Below are positions 8,226 through 16,452 of a stretch of DNA of 38,104 bases, one piece after another. Every line of letters begins with the position of its first letter. Within the stretch, counting starts at the first letter, position 1. Under the pieces are notes generated by a model that was not told where the DNA came from, ran no database searches, and saw only the letters and a list, made by a program, of their open reading frames with translations. Location: NCBI GenBank assembly GCA_038145405.1, contig JAYQPQ010000008.1:1-38104 (forward strand), read 5' to 3'. This stretch comes from JAYQPQ01 sp038145405. GTDB taxonomy: Bacteria; Pseudomonadota; Gammaproteobacteria; Pseudomonadales; GM7GCV1. The position numbers were made by a program, and so were the translations under genes.

Positions 8226-8256
8226 TTGCGACCTCCCCAACAAAACGACCGGGCCG

Positions 8257-9225
8257 ATGTCTGACTTACCCTCGCTGCTGCTAATTCTCGTCCTTGTTCT
8301 GGCCATTGCCGGCCTGGTCTGGACCGCCGATCGCTTTGTCGCCGGGGCTGCCGCCCTGGCTGAAGATCTCGGTGTATCGGCATTAGTCATCGGTCTGACC
8401 GTTGTGTCCATCGGCACCTCGGCGCCGGAAATCCTGGTGTCCCTGACCGCCGCGTTGTCCCAATCCACCGGTTTGGCCGTGGGCAACGCCCTGGGTTCCA
8501 ACCTAGCCAATATCGGGGTGGTCCTGGGTCTGACCTGCCTGCTCTTCCCCATCCGCGTCGGAATGCGCGTGCTCTACCGCGAGATCAGCCTGATGCTGCT
8601 GGTCACCCTGGCCACCGGAGCCGTGCTGTACAACGGCTATCTCGGCCGCGGCGAGTCGCTGCTTCTGCTACTGGCACTTGCTGTCTTTATCTGGAGCACG
8701 CTGAAGTTTGGCGCGCGCGGCGATGCTCTGGTCGTGGTCGACACCGAGCTGGAAGAGCACATGTCGTTGCGCAAGGCTGTACTGACGACCCTGCTCAGCC
8801 TGATCGGCCTGCTGCTCTTCGCCAAGTTACTGGTCGGCTCGGCCACCGGCCTGGCCTTGCGACTGGGTGTCAGCGAATTGCTGGTCGGCATGACCATCGT
8901 GGCGCTTGGCACGAGCCTGCCTGAGCTGGCGGCGTCCATCGCCAGCTGTCGTATCGGCAAGACCGATATGGCGCTGGGCAATGTGGTGGGATCCAATATT
9001 TTCAATCTGCTGGCCGTGCTGCCGGCTGCCGGCCTGTTCGGACCGGCATTGATCGAGCGTGCCGCACTGCTGCGCGACTACGGCTTCGTGCTGGGTATCA
9101 GCCTGCTGCTTGGCGCGCTGTGCCTCGCCAGCGTTACAATAGGCCGCCAGTGCAGGCTGGGCAGATGGGCTGGCGGCATGTTCCTCGCCCTCTACTCTTT
9201 GTACTATTACCAGGTGTTTGCCTAA
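8257..9225 (+). CDS. yrbG: Calcium/sodium antiporter, YrbG/CaCA family
   Basis: Inner-membrane cation/Ca2+ exchanger of 322 residues with about ten membrane spans in two inverted halves. Each half carries an alpha-repeat: GLTVVSIGTSAPEILVSL with GNALGSNLANIG, and GMTIVALGTSLPELAASI with GNVVGSNIFNLL. These conserved GTS-PE and GSN motifs form the ion path. The ATG at 8257 matches the E. coli length (325 residues) and puts the first helix at the N-terminus; a frame open from 8155 would add 34 unrelated residues. As in E. coli it heads the kdsD-kdsC-lpt cluster, divergent from mla genes. Confidence 0.93.
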   Translation: MSDLPSLLLILVLVLAIAGLVWTADRFVAGAAALAEDLGVSALVIGLTVVSIGTSAPEILVSLTAALSQSTGLAVGNALGSNLANIGVVLGLTCLLFPIRVGMRVLYREISLMLLVTLATGAVLYNGYLGRGESLLLLLALAVFIWSTLKFGARGDALVVVDTELEEHMSLRKAVLTTLLSLIGLLLFAKLLVGSATGLALRLGVSELLVGMTIVALGTSLPELAASIASCRIGKTDMALGNVVGSNIFNLLAVLPAAGLFGPALIERAALLRDYGFVLGISLLLGALCLASVTIGRQCRLGRWAGGMFLALYSLYYYQVFA

Positions 9226-9251
9226 TTGCCACACCCACCAGAGCCAGTAAT

Positions 9252-10232
9252 TTGACCCAAGATTCCCGCTTCGACTATCTCCAATCTGCCCGGCGCACTA
9301 TCGAGCTGGAGTCGGCCGCTGTCTCGGCGCTGCTGCAGCGCCTGGATCAAAGCTTTGTCAAAGCCTGCGAATTGATCCTGGCTTGCCAGGGTCGACTCAT
9401 TGTCACCGGCATGGGCAAATCCGGCCATATCGGGCGCAAGATTGCCGCTACCCTGGCAAGCACCGGCACCCCGGCATTCTTTGTCCACCCCGCAGAGGCC
9501 GGCCATGGCGATATGGGCATGGTGACGCGCGACGACATGGTTTTGGCATTGTCCAATTCCGGTAGTACAACAGAAATTCTGACCCTCCTGCCGCTGCTCA
9601 AACGCATGGCCATTCCTCTGCTCAGCATGTCCGGCAACCTGGCTTCGCCCCTGGCCCGCGCCTCCGATGTCGCGCTGGACCTCAGCGTTGCGCAGGAAGC
9701 CTGCCCACTCGATCTGGCGCCGACCTCCAGCACCACAGCCAGTCTGGTTATGGGCGACGCCCTGGCCATTGCCCTGCTCGAAGCGCGCGGCTTCACCGCC
9801 GAGGATTTCGCCTTTTCCCATCCCAGTGGTGCACTCGGCCGCAAGTTGCTGCTGAAAACCGGCGATATCATGCACAGTGGCGAACGTCTGCCCTGCGTGA
9901 AACCCGAACTGCCGCTGAAAAATGCGCTGGTTGAAATGACGGCCAAAGGCCTGGGCATCACTTGCGTCGTCGACCCAGCCGACCGACTACTCGGCGTCTT
10001 TACTGATGGCGACCTGCGCCGCGCCATCGACCAGAATCTGGATGTCAATCAATTGCGCATCGACCAGGTAATGAACCGCACGCCCACGACTATCGCCTCT
10101 GAATCCCTGGCCGCGCAGGCGCTGGGCTTGATGGAAGAACGCAAAATCACGGCGCTGGTGGTGGTGGACGAGGCGGAACACGCCGTCGGCGTCATCCATA
10201 TGCACGATATTTTGCGCGCGGGGGTCGTCTAA
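9252..10232 (+). CDS. kdsD: Arabinose-5-phosphate isomerase KdsD
   Basis: Converts ribulose 5-phosphate to arabinose 5-phosphate, the first step toward Kdo for the LPS inner core. With the TTG start at 9252 the protein has 326 residues, matching E. coli (328). It contains an N-terminal SIS sugar-isomerase domain (GMGKSGHIGRKIA, then STG-PAFFVHPAEAGHGDMG, and SNSGSTTE) and two C-terminal CBS domains (from about 205). A longer frame from 9120 reads through the end of yrbG and is not credible. The Shine-Dalgarno for the TTG is weak, so the start is the least sure part. kdsC follows 2 nt later. Confidence 0.94.
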   Translation: MTQDSRFDYLQSARRTIELESAAVSALLQRLDQSFVKACELILACQGRLIVTGMGKSGHIGRKIAATLASTGTPAFFVHPAEAGHGDMGMVTRDDMVLALSNSGSTTEILTLLPLLKRMAIPLLSMSGNLASPLARASDVALDLSVAQEACPLDLAPTSSTTASLVMGDALAIALLEARGFTAEDFAFSHPSGALGRKLLLKTGDIMHSGERLPCVKPELPLKNALVEMTAKGLGITCVVDPADRLLGVFTDGDLRRAIDQNLDVNQLRIDQVMNRTPTTIASESLAAQALGLMEERKITALVVVDEAEHAVGVIHMHDILRAGVV

Positions 10233-10234
10233 CT

Positions 10235-10759
10235 GTGGCGAGCCTCTCCATCAAAGCCATCCGCCTGCTGGTTCTCGACGTTGACGGCGTGCTGACCGAC
10301 GGCCGCATCACCTATGACTCCGAGGGTCGCGAACTCAAATCCTTTCACATCAAGGACGGTCTGGGCCTTAAGCTGGTTCGCTCAGCCGGACTGAAAACGG
10401 CCATTATTACCGGCCGTACATCGCCCATGGTGGAGCGACGCGCCCGCGAACTGGGTATCGACTGGATCGTGCAGGGCCGCGAGGACAAAGCCGAAGCACT
10501 GCAAGCTCTGGCGGAGGAACAGGGTTTCGCCCTAGCGGAAATCGCCTACATGGGCGACGACCTGCCCGATCTCGCTGCCGTTCAGATCGCCGGCCTGGGC
10601 TTAACCGTAGCCGATGGCCATGAACGCGTGCGCCAGGCAGCCGACTTTGTCACCCGCCTGCCGGGCGGCCGAGGTGCCGTGCGCGAGGCCTGTGAGTGGC
10701 TATTGCAACAGCAGGGCAAACTCAATGCCGTACTCGCCAGCTACGATTCCGCCTCATGA
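10235..10759 (+). CDS. kdsC: 3-deoxy-D-manno-octulosonate 8-phosphate phosphatase
   Basis: HAD-superfamily phosphatase that removes phosphate from Kdo-8-P to give Kdo. The 174 residues fit a cap-less C0 HAD tetramer. Nucleophile Asp15 and acid Asp17 lie in LDVDGVLTDG; motif II is IITGRTS; motif III Lys lies in GREDKAEAL; motif IV is YMGDDLPDL. The start is GTG, 2 nt after kdsD. Its end overlaps lptC (ATGA), linking Kdo synthesis to LPS export in one operon. Confidence 0.96.
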   Translation: MASLSIKAIRLLVLDVDGVLTDGRITYDSEGRELKSFHIKDGLGLKLVRSAGLKTAIITGRTSPMVERRARELGIDWIVQGREDKAEALQALAEEQGFALAEIAYMGDDLPDLAAVQIAGLGLTVADGHERVRQAADFVTRLPGGRGAVREACEWLLQQQGKLNAVLASYDSAS

Positions 10760-11322
10760 GCTGGCAGCGCTTCTTCCTCATTGCTTTTTCCGCCGTGCCG
10801 CTGTTGTTGGCGGCCTGGATCTGGAACCTGTCGGTCGAGCTGGGTCTGGTCGAGCGGTCTGCCGCGGCTGCCGTCGCTGAGAATTTGCCCGACCTGCTCG
10901 CCGACGAGGTCGTCTACCTGCAGTTTGATGTGTCCGGCATGCCGGTTCAGCGCCTTTCCAGCACTCGCGCGCTGGGCTTCAATCAGGGCGCCGAGGTGCG
11001 CCTGGATAGCCCCAGCTTGCTGGTAGTCAGCTCCGACGCCACGCGCTGGTCCGCGTCCAGCTTGCGCGGCTATATCGATCAACCGGGCGGCCGTCTTGAT
11101 CTGGTTGGCGATGTTGTGCTCAACCGCCTCGGCGAAGCCGGCGCGCGTCTGATTACCTCTTCTCTGGCCTGGCTGCCGGCGTCGGCGACGGCCTTTACCA
11201 ACGATGCCGTGGTGGTGGAATCACAGGGCAATCGCCTGCAGTCCCAGGGCATCAGCATCGATCTGGATCGGGCCAATTTCCACCTGGTTTCCCAGGTAAG
11301 GGGCACTCATGTTTTACCCTAG
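10756..11322 (+). CDS. lptC: LPS export protein LptC
   Basis: Bitopic inner-membrane protein that links the LptB2FG extractor to the LptA periplasmic bridge. The 188 residues (E. coli 191) comprise one N-terminal transmembrane helix (about 7-26) and a beta-jellyroll periplasmic domain; YLQFDVSGMPVQRLSS is recognisable. The ATG at 10756 overlaps the kdsC stop, and the 3' end overlaps lptA by 14 nt. A longer frame from 10696 is not credible because the transmembrane helix would no longer be N-terminal. Confidence 0.88.
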   Translation: MSWQRFFLIAFSAVPLLLAAWIWNLSVELGLVERSAAAAVAENLPDLLADEVVYLQFDVSGMPVQRLSSTRALGFNQGAEVRLDSPSLLVVSSDATRWSASSLRGYIDQPGGRLDLVGDVVLNRLGEAGARLITSSLAWLPASATAFTNDAVVVESQGNRLQSQGISIDLDRANFHLVSQVRGTHVLP

Positions 11323-11829
11323 GGGCTGGGTGTTTTTGCTCGCGCTTATGCTGGCAATCCCTGCATTGGCGTTGGTGAGCGACAAGGATCAGCCCATACA
11401 GATTGAATCGGACAGTGCGGAATACCGCGAACCTGAGGGCCTGACCATCTATATCGGTAACGTGCGCCTGACCCAGGGCAGCATCCTGATTCAGGCTGAT
11501 CGCATCACCCTGCGCGACAGCGAGGGGGAGCTGGCTATGCTGGTGGCAGAAGGTGCACCGGCAGCTTTTGAGCAGACCGTTAATGTCGCGGGTGATCGCG
11601 TAATCGCGCAAAGCAATCACATGGAATACAACCGCTTGGAGGCGATTCTCACCCTCAGTGAGGATGCCAGGCTGACCCAGCAGGGCGGCACTACTCTTAG
11701 CGGCAACCAGATTGTCTACGACGTGCAGCGCCATGTGCTGCGCGCAACCTCCCAGGGCGAGTCCAGCCAGGATCGGGTGCGTGTCACCATTCCTCCAGCC
11801 AGCCTGCAGGATCCTGCTAGGGATGCGCC

Positions 11830-11833
<4 letters not shown>
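11309..11833 (+). CDS. lptA: LPS transport periplasmic protein LptA
   Basis: Periplasmic protein that polymerises into the bridge carrying LPS to LptDE. The 174 residues start with a signal peptide (hydrophobic core FLLALMLAIPALALV, cleavage near 22) followed by the OstA/LptA jellyroll: QPIQIESDSAEY, GNVRLTQGSILIQADRI, then NHMEYNRLEAILTLS. The ATG at 11309 has AAGGGG about 7 nt upstream, inside lptC. The stop codon overlaps the lptB TTG start. Confidence 0.93.
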
Positions 11834-12555
<722 letters not shown>

Positions 12556-12592
12556 TGAAGCGCTTGAAAGCTCGCACGCACTTGGCGCCACA

Positions 12593-12621
12593 TTGCACCC
12601 GGTTGCGGGTGCCGATACACT
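12593..12621 (+). promoter_or_regulatory. Possible rpoN promoter overlapping a hairpin
   Basis: In the 94-nt gap between lptB and rpoN, TTGCAC (12593-12598) and TACACT (12616-12621) are spaced by 17 nt and form a moderate sigma-70 match. A perfect 7-bp dyad, GCACCCG and CGGGTGC with a 4-nt GTTG loop (12595-12612), covers the -35 and spacer. No U-tract follows, so it is not a clear terminator; it could be an operator or an attenuating hairpin for lptB readthrough. The role is inference. Confidence 0.4.
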
Positions 12622-12649
12622 CGAATTTCCTGAGGTCACGACTTAGCGG

Positions 12650-14056
12650 ATGAAGCAGTCATTACGTCTGGGCCTAAGCCTGCAACTGCGCATGACTCCG
12701 CAGTTGCAGCAGGCCATACGGTTGTTGCAACTCTCCTCGCTGGAACTCGAACAGGAAATCCAGGAAACGCTGTACAACAATCCCCTGCTCGAAGTGGATG
12801 AACAAGCCGAAATCGAGCTGCCGGAGCAACCCGAACCCAATGCCGCCGAATCGGATGCCGACGATGAACCGGACGAGATTCGCGAGCCCGAGTTCATGAG
12901 CCTGCGCGATGCCAGCAGCCATCAAGGCGACTACGACGACAATGCCGACATCGAGGACACCCACTCCCAGAGTCTGCAGGAATACCTGCTGTGGCAGCTC
13001 AACCTGACCAGCCTGACGCCGCTCGACTACCGCATCGGCGAAATTATCATCGACGCCATTGATGCCAGCGGCTTTCTCAGCGTTGAACTGTCCGACATTC
13101 TCGCGGCCCTGCCCGACCAGGATGTCGCCGAAGAAGACGTGGTGGCGGTGTTGCATCGCATTCAGCGCTTTGATCCGCCCGGGGTGGCGGCACGCAGCCT
13201 GAACGAGTGCCTGCTGGTGCAGTTAGACCTGCTCGACCGCAGCGATCCTGCAGTGGAAGTGGCGCGCGCCATTCTCGAACGCTATCTGGACCTGCTGCCG
13301 AAGACCGATGTCCAATCCCTGGCCAAGCGCATGCGCCGTGCAGCGGATGAGGTGGAAGCCGGCATGGGCCTGCTCAGATCACTCAATCCCAAGCCGGGCT
13401 ACAACTGGGGCAGTGAATCGGCCGACTACATCGTGCCCGACCTGATTCTGGTCAAGCTGCACGGCAGGTGGCAGGTGTCGCTCAATTCGCTCATTCAGAC
13501 CCGTTTGCGTGTCAACCCCGAGTACGCCTCCATGGCACGTCAAGCCGAGGAGCCCGGCACCAAGGAATACCTGCGCACTCACCTGCAGGAGGCGCGTTGG
13601 TTCATCCGCAGCCTGGAAAGCCGCAATGACACCCTGCTGCGCGTCGGGCGCGCCATCGTCGACCATCAGAGCGATTTTTTCGAGCAGGGTGCCGAAGCAA
13701 TGCGTCCGCTGATCCTGCGCGATCTGGCGGAAAAGCTCGAGCTGCACGAAAGCACCATTTCGCGAGCGACCAGCCATAAATACCTGATGTCGCCACGCGG
13801 CATGTTTGAGCTCAAATATTTCTTCTCCAGCCAGCTGAGCACCACAACCGGTGGGGAAGCCTCCTCGACCGCTATTCGTGCATTGATTTCGCGACTCATT
13901 AAAGCGGAGAATCCGAGAAAACCCCTGAGCGATAGCCAGCTCACCAGCATGATTGAGGAGCATGGTATCCAGGTGGCGCGGCGCACGATTGCCAAGTATC
14001 GTGAATTGGAAGGCATACCACCTTCCAGTGAACGCAAACGCATCAGCGTGGTCTAG
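12650..14056 (+). CDS. rpoN: RNA polymerase sigma-54 factor
   Basis: Sigma-54, recognising -24/-12 promoters and needing AAA+ activators. The 468 residues (E. coli 477) have the three usual regions: a Gln/Leu-rich activator-interacting region I (LGLSLQLRMTPQLQQAIRLL, from residue 6), an acidic region II (about 50-105, very Glu/Asp-rich), and region III ending in the RpoN box ARRTIAKYRE near 447-456 that reads the -24 element. The order rpoN-hpf-ptsN-rapZ-ptsO matches E. coli and Pseudomonas. Confidence 0.97.
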   Translation: MKQSLRLGLSLQLRMTPQLQQAIRLLQLSSLELEQEIQETLYNNPLLEVDEQAEIELPEQPEPNAAESDADDEPDEIREPEFMSLRDASSHQGDYDDNADIEDTHSQSLQEYLLWQLNLTSLTPLDYRIGEIIIDAIDASGFLSVELSDILAALPDQDVAEEDVVAVLHRIQRFDPPGVAARSLNECLLVQLDLLDRSDPAVEVARAILERYLDLLPKTDVQSLAKRMRRAADEVEAGMGLLRSLNPKPGYNWGSESADYIVPDLILVKLHGRWQVSLNSLIQTRLRVNPEYASMARQAEEPGTKEYLRTHLQEARWFIRSLESRNDTLLRVGRAIVDHQSDFFEQGAEAMRPLILRDLAEKLELHESTISRATSHKYLMSPRGMFELKYFFSSQLSTTTGGEASSTAIRALISRLIKAENPRKPLSDSQLTSMIEEHGIQVARRTIAKYRELEGIPPSSERKRISVV

Positions 14057-14115
14057 CCCGGCATTGCGGAATGCGAGCAATTCACTCCCTACACAGAATT
14101 TCAAAGGAGAGCACT

Positions 14116-14403
14116 ATGCAACTAACGATCAGTGGACACCATGTCGAGGTTACCGATGCCCTGCGCGAATACGTTAATGCCAAGGTATCGCGGCTGGAGC
14201 GTCACCACGACGGCATCACCAATACCCATGTCATCCTGAGTGTCGAAAAACTGATGCAGAAAGCCGAAGCCACGCTGCACGTAGCGGGCGCCGATATCTT
14301 TGCCAATTGCGAATCCGAGGATCTCTATGCAGCCATCGATGCGCTGGCAGACAAGCTGGATCGCCAACTGATCAAACACAAAGAAAAGCACCGGGACCAC
14401 TGA
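14116..14403 (+). CDS. hpf: Ribosome hibernation promoting factor, short form
   Basis: Binds the 30S decoding centre in stationary phase and promotes inactive ribosome dimers. The 95-residue product is the short HPF form, starting MQLTISGHHVEVTDALREYV and ending in the basic tail KHKEKHRDH. The ATG at 14116 is set by AAGGAGA 5-6 nt upstream, among the best ribosome binding sites in the window; a frame open from 14071 would add 15 unrelated residues. It is the usual gene between rpoN and ptsN. Confidence 0.95.
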   Translation: MQLTISGHHVEVTDALREYVNAKVSRLERHHDGITNTHVILSVEKLMQKAEATLHVAGADIFANCESEDLYAAIDALADKLDRQLIKHKEKHRDH

Positions 14404-14407
14404 CCCT

Positions 14408-14866
14408 ATGACGCTCGATTCGATTATTGATGCCGGGCTGGTGTTCTGCCATCTCGATGCCGTCAGCAAAAAGCGCGTCTTTGAACACTTTGCGCAGCAA
14501 GTGGCAGAACTGGACACCGCCCTCGACAGCCAAGCCATTTTCGAGGGTTTATTTACCCGCGAAAAATTGGGATCCACCGCCCTGGGGAATGGCATTGCCA
14601 TCCCCCATTGCAGGCTGCCGGGTGACAGCGTTTCGCACGCGGCACTCATTACGCTGGCAAAGCCTATCGACTTCGATGCACCGGACAGCCAGCCCGTCGA
14701 TCTGCTGATTTTCCTGGTGGTCGCCGGCGACGCCACCCAGGAACATCTCAATATGCTGGCGACGATTTCGCGCGCGCTGTCCGACACCAGCTTCTGCCAG
14801 CGCCTACGCGCCTGCCAAAGCGATGCCGAGCTGGCCGCCATGATCCACAAAACCTCGACGCCCTAG
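14408..14866 (+). CDS. ptsN: Nitrogen-PTS EIIA protein PtsN
   Basis: EIIA of the nitrogen phosphotransferase system, a regulatory phospho-acceptor that in other proteobacteria controls potassium transport, sigma-54-related genes and PHA accumulation. The 152-residue protein keeps the phosphorylated His67 in GIAIPHCRL, preceded by GSTALGNG. It lies 4 nt after hpf and upstream of rapZ and ptsO. The partner EI (PtsP) is not in this window. Confidence 0.96.
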   Translation: MTLDSIIDAGLVFCHLDAVSKKRVFEHFAQQVAELDTALDSQAIFEGLFTREKLGSTALGNGIAIPHCRLPGDSVSHAALITLAKPIDFDAPDSQPVDLLIFLVVAGDATQEHLNMLATISRALSDTSFCQRLRACQSDAELAAMIHKTSTP

Positions 14867-14886
14867 CCAGAATGTCTGCGGAAGCC

Positions 14887-15747
14887 ATGCACCTGGTGAT
14901 CGTCACCGGCCGCTCCGGCTCCGGCAAGAGCTCGGCGTTGAATGTGCTGGAAGACGCGGGCTATGTTTGCATCGACAACCTGCCCATCAGTTTTCTTCCC
15001 GAACTGATTAACCACGAGCTGGCCGAAGGCAAGGTCAGGCAGCGCAACTTCGCCGTGGCCATCGATGTGCGCAATCCGTCGCGCGACCTGAAAAAAATCG
15101 GTGCGCATCTGCGTCGGGCAGAACTCGTGGGTGTACGCACCGACGTGATCTATCTGGATGCCGATACCCCGACTCTGATACGGCGTTTCAGCGAAACGCG
15201 CCGCAAGCATCCGCTGACCGATGAGCGCACCGACCTGGAAAGCGCGCTGCACCAGGAAGCTGAGGTGCTGAAACATTTTCGCGAACTTTCCAGCCTCAGT
15301 GTCGACAGCAGCCGGCTGTCGCCCGACGACCTGCACCGGCTGATCGGCAAGGCCATGAGCCTGGGCCCGCAGCGCGAGCCTCTGCTGCTCTTTCAATCCT
15401 TCGGCTTCAAGAATGGCGTACCCCAGGATGCCGATTTTGTCTTCGACGTGCGCTGCCTGCCCAATCCCCACTGGGAAGAAAAGCTGCGCAAACTGACTGG
15501 CAGGGACCAGCCGGTGGCCGACTATCTGTCGAATCTGCAGATCGTCAACGAGATGACCGACAGCATCAGCGATTTTCTGCAACGTTGGCTGCCGGCCTTT
15601 GAAACCGGTAGCCGCAATTATGTGACGATCGCCATCGGCTGCACCGGCGGCAAGCATCGCTCGGTCTATATCGCCGAGCAGCTCAAATCACGCTTTGCTT
15701 CCAAATTTGCCAACGTCCAAGTGCGTCATCGGGAGCTGGGGCAGTGA
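14887..15747 (+). CDS. rapZ: RNase adapter protein RapZ
   Basis: P-loop protein that in E. coli delivers the GlmZ small RNA to RNase E and so tunes GlmS and envelope precursor supply. Walker A GRSGSGKSS lies near the N-terminus; CIDNLP follows, and the C-terminal GCTGGKHRSVYIAE block is the family hallmark. The ATG at 14887 is preferred because homologues begin right before the IVSGRSGSGKS stretch (286 residues here, 284 in E. coli) and GGA lies just upstream. An in-frame ATG at 14872 would add five residues. The stop overlaps the ptsO GTG start. Confidence 0.95.
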   Translation: MHLVIVTGRSGSGKSSALNVLEDAGYVCIDNLPISFLPELINHELAEGKVRQRNFAVAIDVRNPSRDLKKIGAHLRRAELVGVRTDVIYLDADTPTLIRRFSETRRKHPLTDERTDLESALHQEAEVLKHFRELSSLSVDSSRLSPDDLHRLIGKAMSLGPQREPLLLFQSFGFKNGVPQDADFVFDVRCLPNPHWEEKLRKLTGRDQPVADYLSNLQIVNEMTDSISDFLQRWLPAFETGSRNYVTIAIGCTGGKHRSVYIAEQLKSRFASKFANVQVRHRELGQ

Positions 15748-16016
15748 TCGAGCGCAAGGTCACCATCTGCAACAAGCTCGGCCTGCATGCGCGCGCCTCG
15801 GCCAAGCTGGCGCAAACGGCAGCCGGTTTTGGCTCGCAGATTCGCATTGGGCCCGCACCCGACCAGCTGGCCGACTGCAAGAGCATCATGGCGCTGATGA
15901 TGCAGGCGGCCGGCATCGGTTCGGAGTTGGTTCTGGTCGTCGAGGGAGAAGATGAAGAGCGAGCCGCGGAGGCGGTTTGTGCCCTGATAGCCGACAAGTT
16001 TGGCGAAGGCGAATAG
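15744..16016 (+). CDS. ptsO: Phosphocarrier protein NPr (HPr-like)
   Basis: HPr-like phosphocarrier of the nitrogen PTS, passing phosphate from PtsP to PtsN. The 90 residues include phospho-acceptor His15 in KLGLHARAS and Ser47 in DCKSIMALMM. The start is GTG, overlapping the rapZ stop (GTGA). It ends the conserved rpoN-ptsO block; no terminator for this strand is visible after it. In related genomes mgtE often comes soon after, whereas here accessory genes intervene. Confidence 0.95.
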   Translation: MIERKVTICNKLGLHARASAKLAQTAAGFGSQIRIGPAPDQLADCKSIMALMMQAAGIGSELVLVVEGEDEERAAEAVCALIADKFGEGE

Positions 16017-16017
16017 T

Positions 16018-16278
16018 TCAGGGGTCCACTGAAATCTTCCAATAAAAAGGGCAGCCGAAGCTGCACTTGCTGTATTCGGTGCGCAGCTGCTGGTCGAAGC
16101 TGTTTTCGTCGAGCCAGCGCGTTGCACCTGTTAGTGGAAATTGACGCGCAACGTCGAGCGCAGCCTCCAGGCTGTAGCCGGGGCCTAGCAGCAGGCCGCC
16201 CGAATCGGCGTCGACCAGCACGCGATGGGTGCGGGCAAATTCAAAGGGCAGCTGCCGGGTAGTGGTTTCCGTTTCCAT
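16018..16278 (-). pseudogene. Remnant of GspE N-terminal (N1) domain
   Basis: An 86-codon ORF. Its first 70 or so residues look like the extreme N-terminus of type II secretion ATPase GspE: RQLPFEFARTHRVLVD resembles the RRLPFSFAKRYKLVLD start of V. cholerae EpsE, and the following SLEAALDVARQF and LDENSFDQQL segments align in order. The roughly 400-residue ATPase body is missing. After RTEYSK the frame merely reads a terminator hairpin and stops. It has an ATG, an AGG-type Shine-Dalgarno and an upstream extended -10, so a short protein may still be made. It is tail-to-tail with ptsO. Either a deletion scar or a stand-alone N1-like microprotein; the GspE link is by eye. Confidence 0.55.
16044..16064 (-). 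terminator. UUCG-loop terminator within the GspE remnant
   Basis: On the minus strand GCAGC-TTCG-GCTGC forms a 5-bp stem with a stable UUCG tetraloop, followed after CC by TTTTT. It lies inside the last 16 codons of the GspE-like ORF, so the encoded C-terminus is just translated terminator. It would stop transcripts starting near 16326 and also shield ptsO from antisense reading. Confidence 0.6.
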
Positions 16279-16332
16279 GCCTTGCCTGTGTTGTGCGCCC
16301 CTGGTTTTCTGAGGCGCCGATTTTCTTACCGG

Positions 16333-16341
16333 ATTATGTCA
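16333..16341 (-). promoter_or_regulatory. Extended -10 upstream of the GspE remnant
   Basis: On the minus strand TGA is followed by CATAAT (16338-16333), an extended -10 element with 5 of 6 consensus bases; no good -35 is seen. A transcript from about 16326 to the terminator near 16044 would be roughly 280 nt and contain only the GspE-like ORF. Confidence 0.35.
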
Positions 16342-16410
16342 CTTCCGTGAATCAGGCAGCCAGCCGACAGGGGCCAACTGCACAGCTTTTCCCTAAAAAA
16401 ACCAGCGATC

Positions 16411-16419
16411 TGCGATAAT
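16411..16419 (+). promoter_or_regulatory. Extended -10 promoter of the ugd operon
   Basis: TGC followed by GATAAT (16414-16419) is an extended -10 with 5 of 6 consensus bases; the upstream A-rich stretch CCTAAAAAAACC could act as an UP-like element in place of a -35. The predicted start near 16426 lies 27 nt before the ugd TTG, leaving room for the AGGGAG ribosome binding site at 16441-16446. Confidence 0.5.
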
Positions 16420-16452
16420 GCCCGCCGGAATGTGCGCAGCAGGGAGTCGGTT

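Noticed and set aside
9120..9251. 44-residue N-terminal extension of KdsD
   Set aside because: It reads through the yrbG 3' end in another frame, and KdsD homologues match the shorter 326-residue form.
12582..12597. Sigma-54-like promoter (TGGCGC and TTGCA) before rpoN, suggesting autoregulation
   Set aside because: The GG and GC dinucleotides are separated by 9 bases; sigma-54 sites strictly need 10.
14057..14115. Separate hpf promoter and regulatory hairpin (GCATT-GCGG-AATGC)
   Set aside because: The stem is only 5 bp and no -35/-10 pair has acceptable spacing.
16041..16070. Possible terminator for ptsO on the plus strand
   Set aside because: The A-run precedes the stem on the plus strand; only the minus strand has a U-tract after it.
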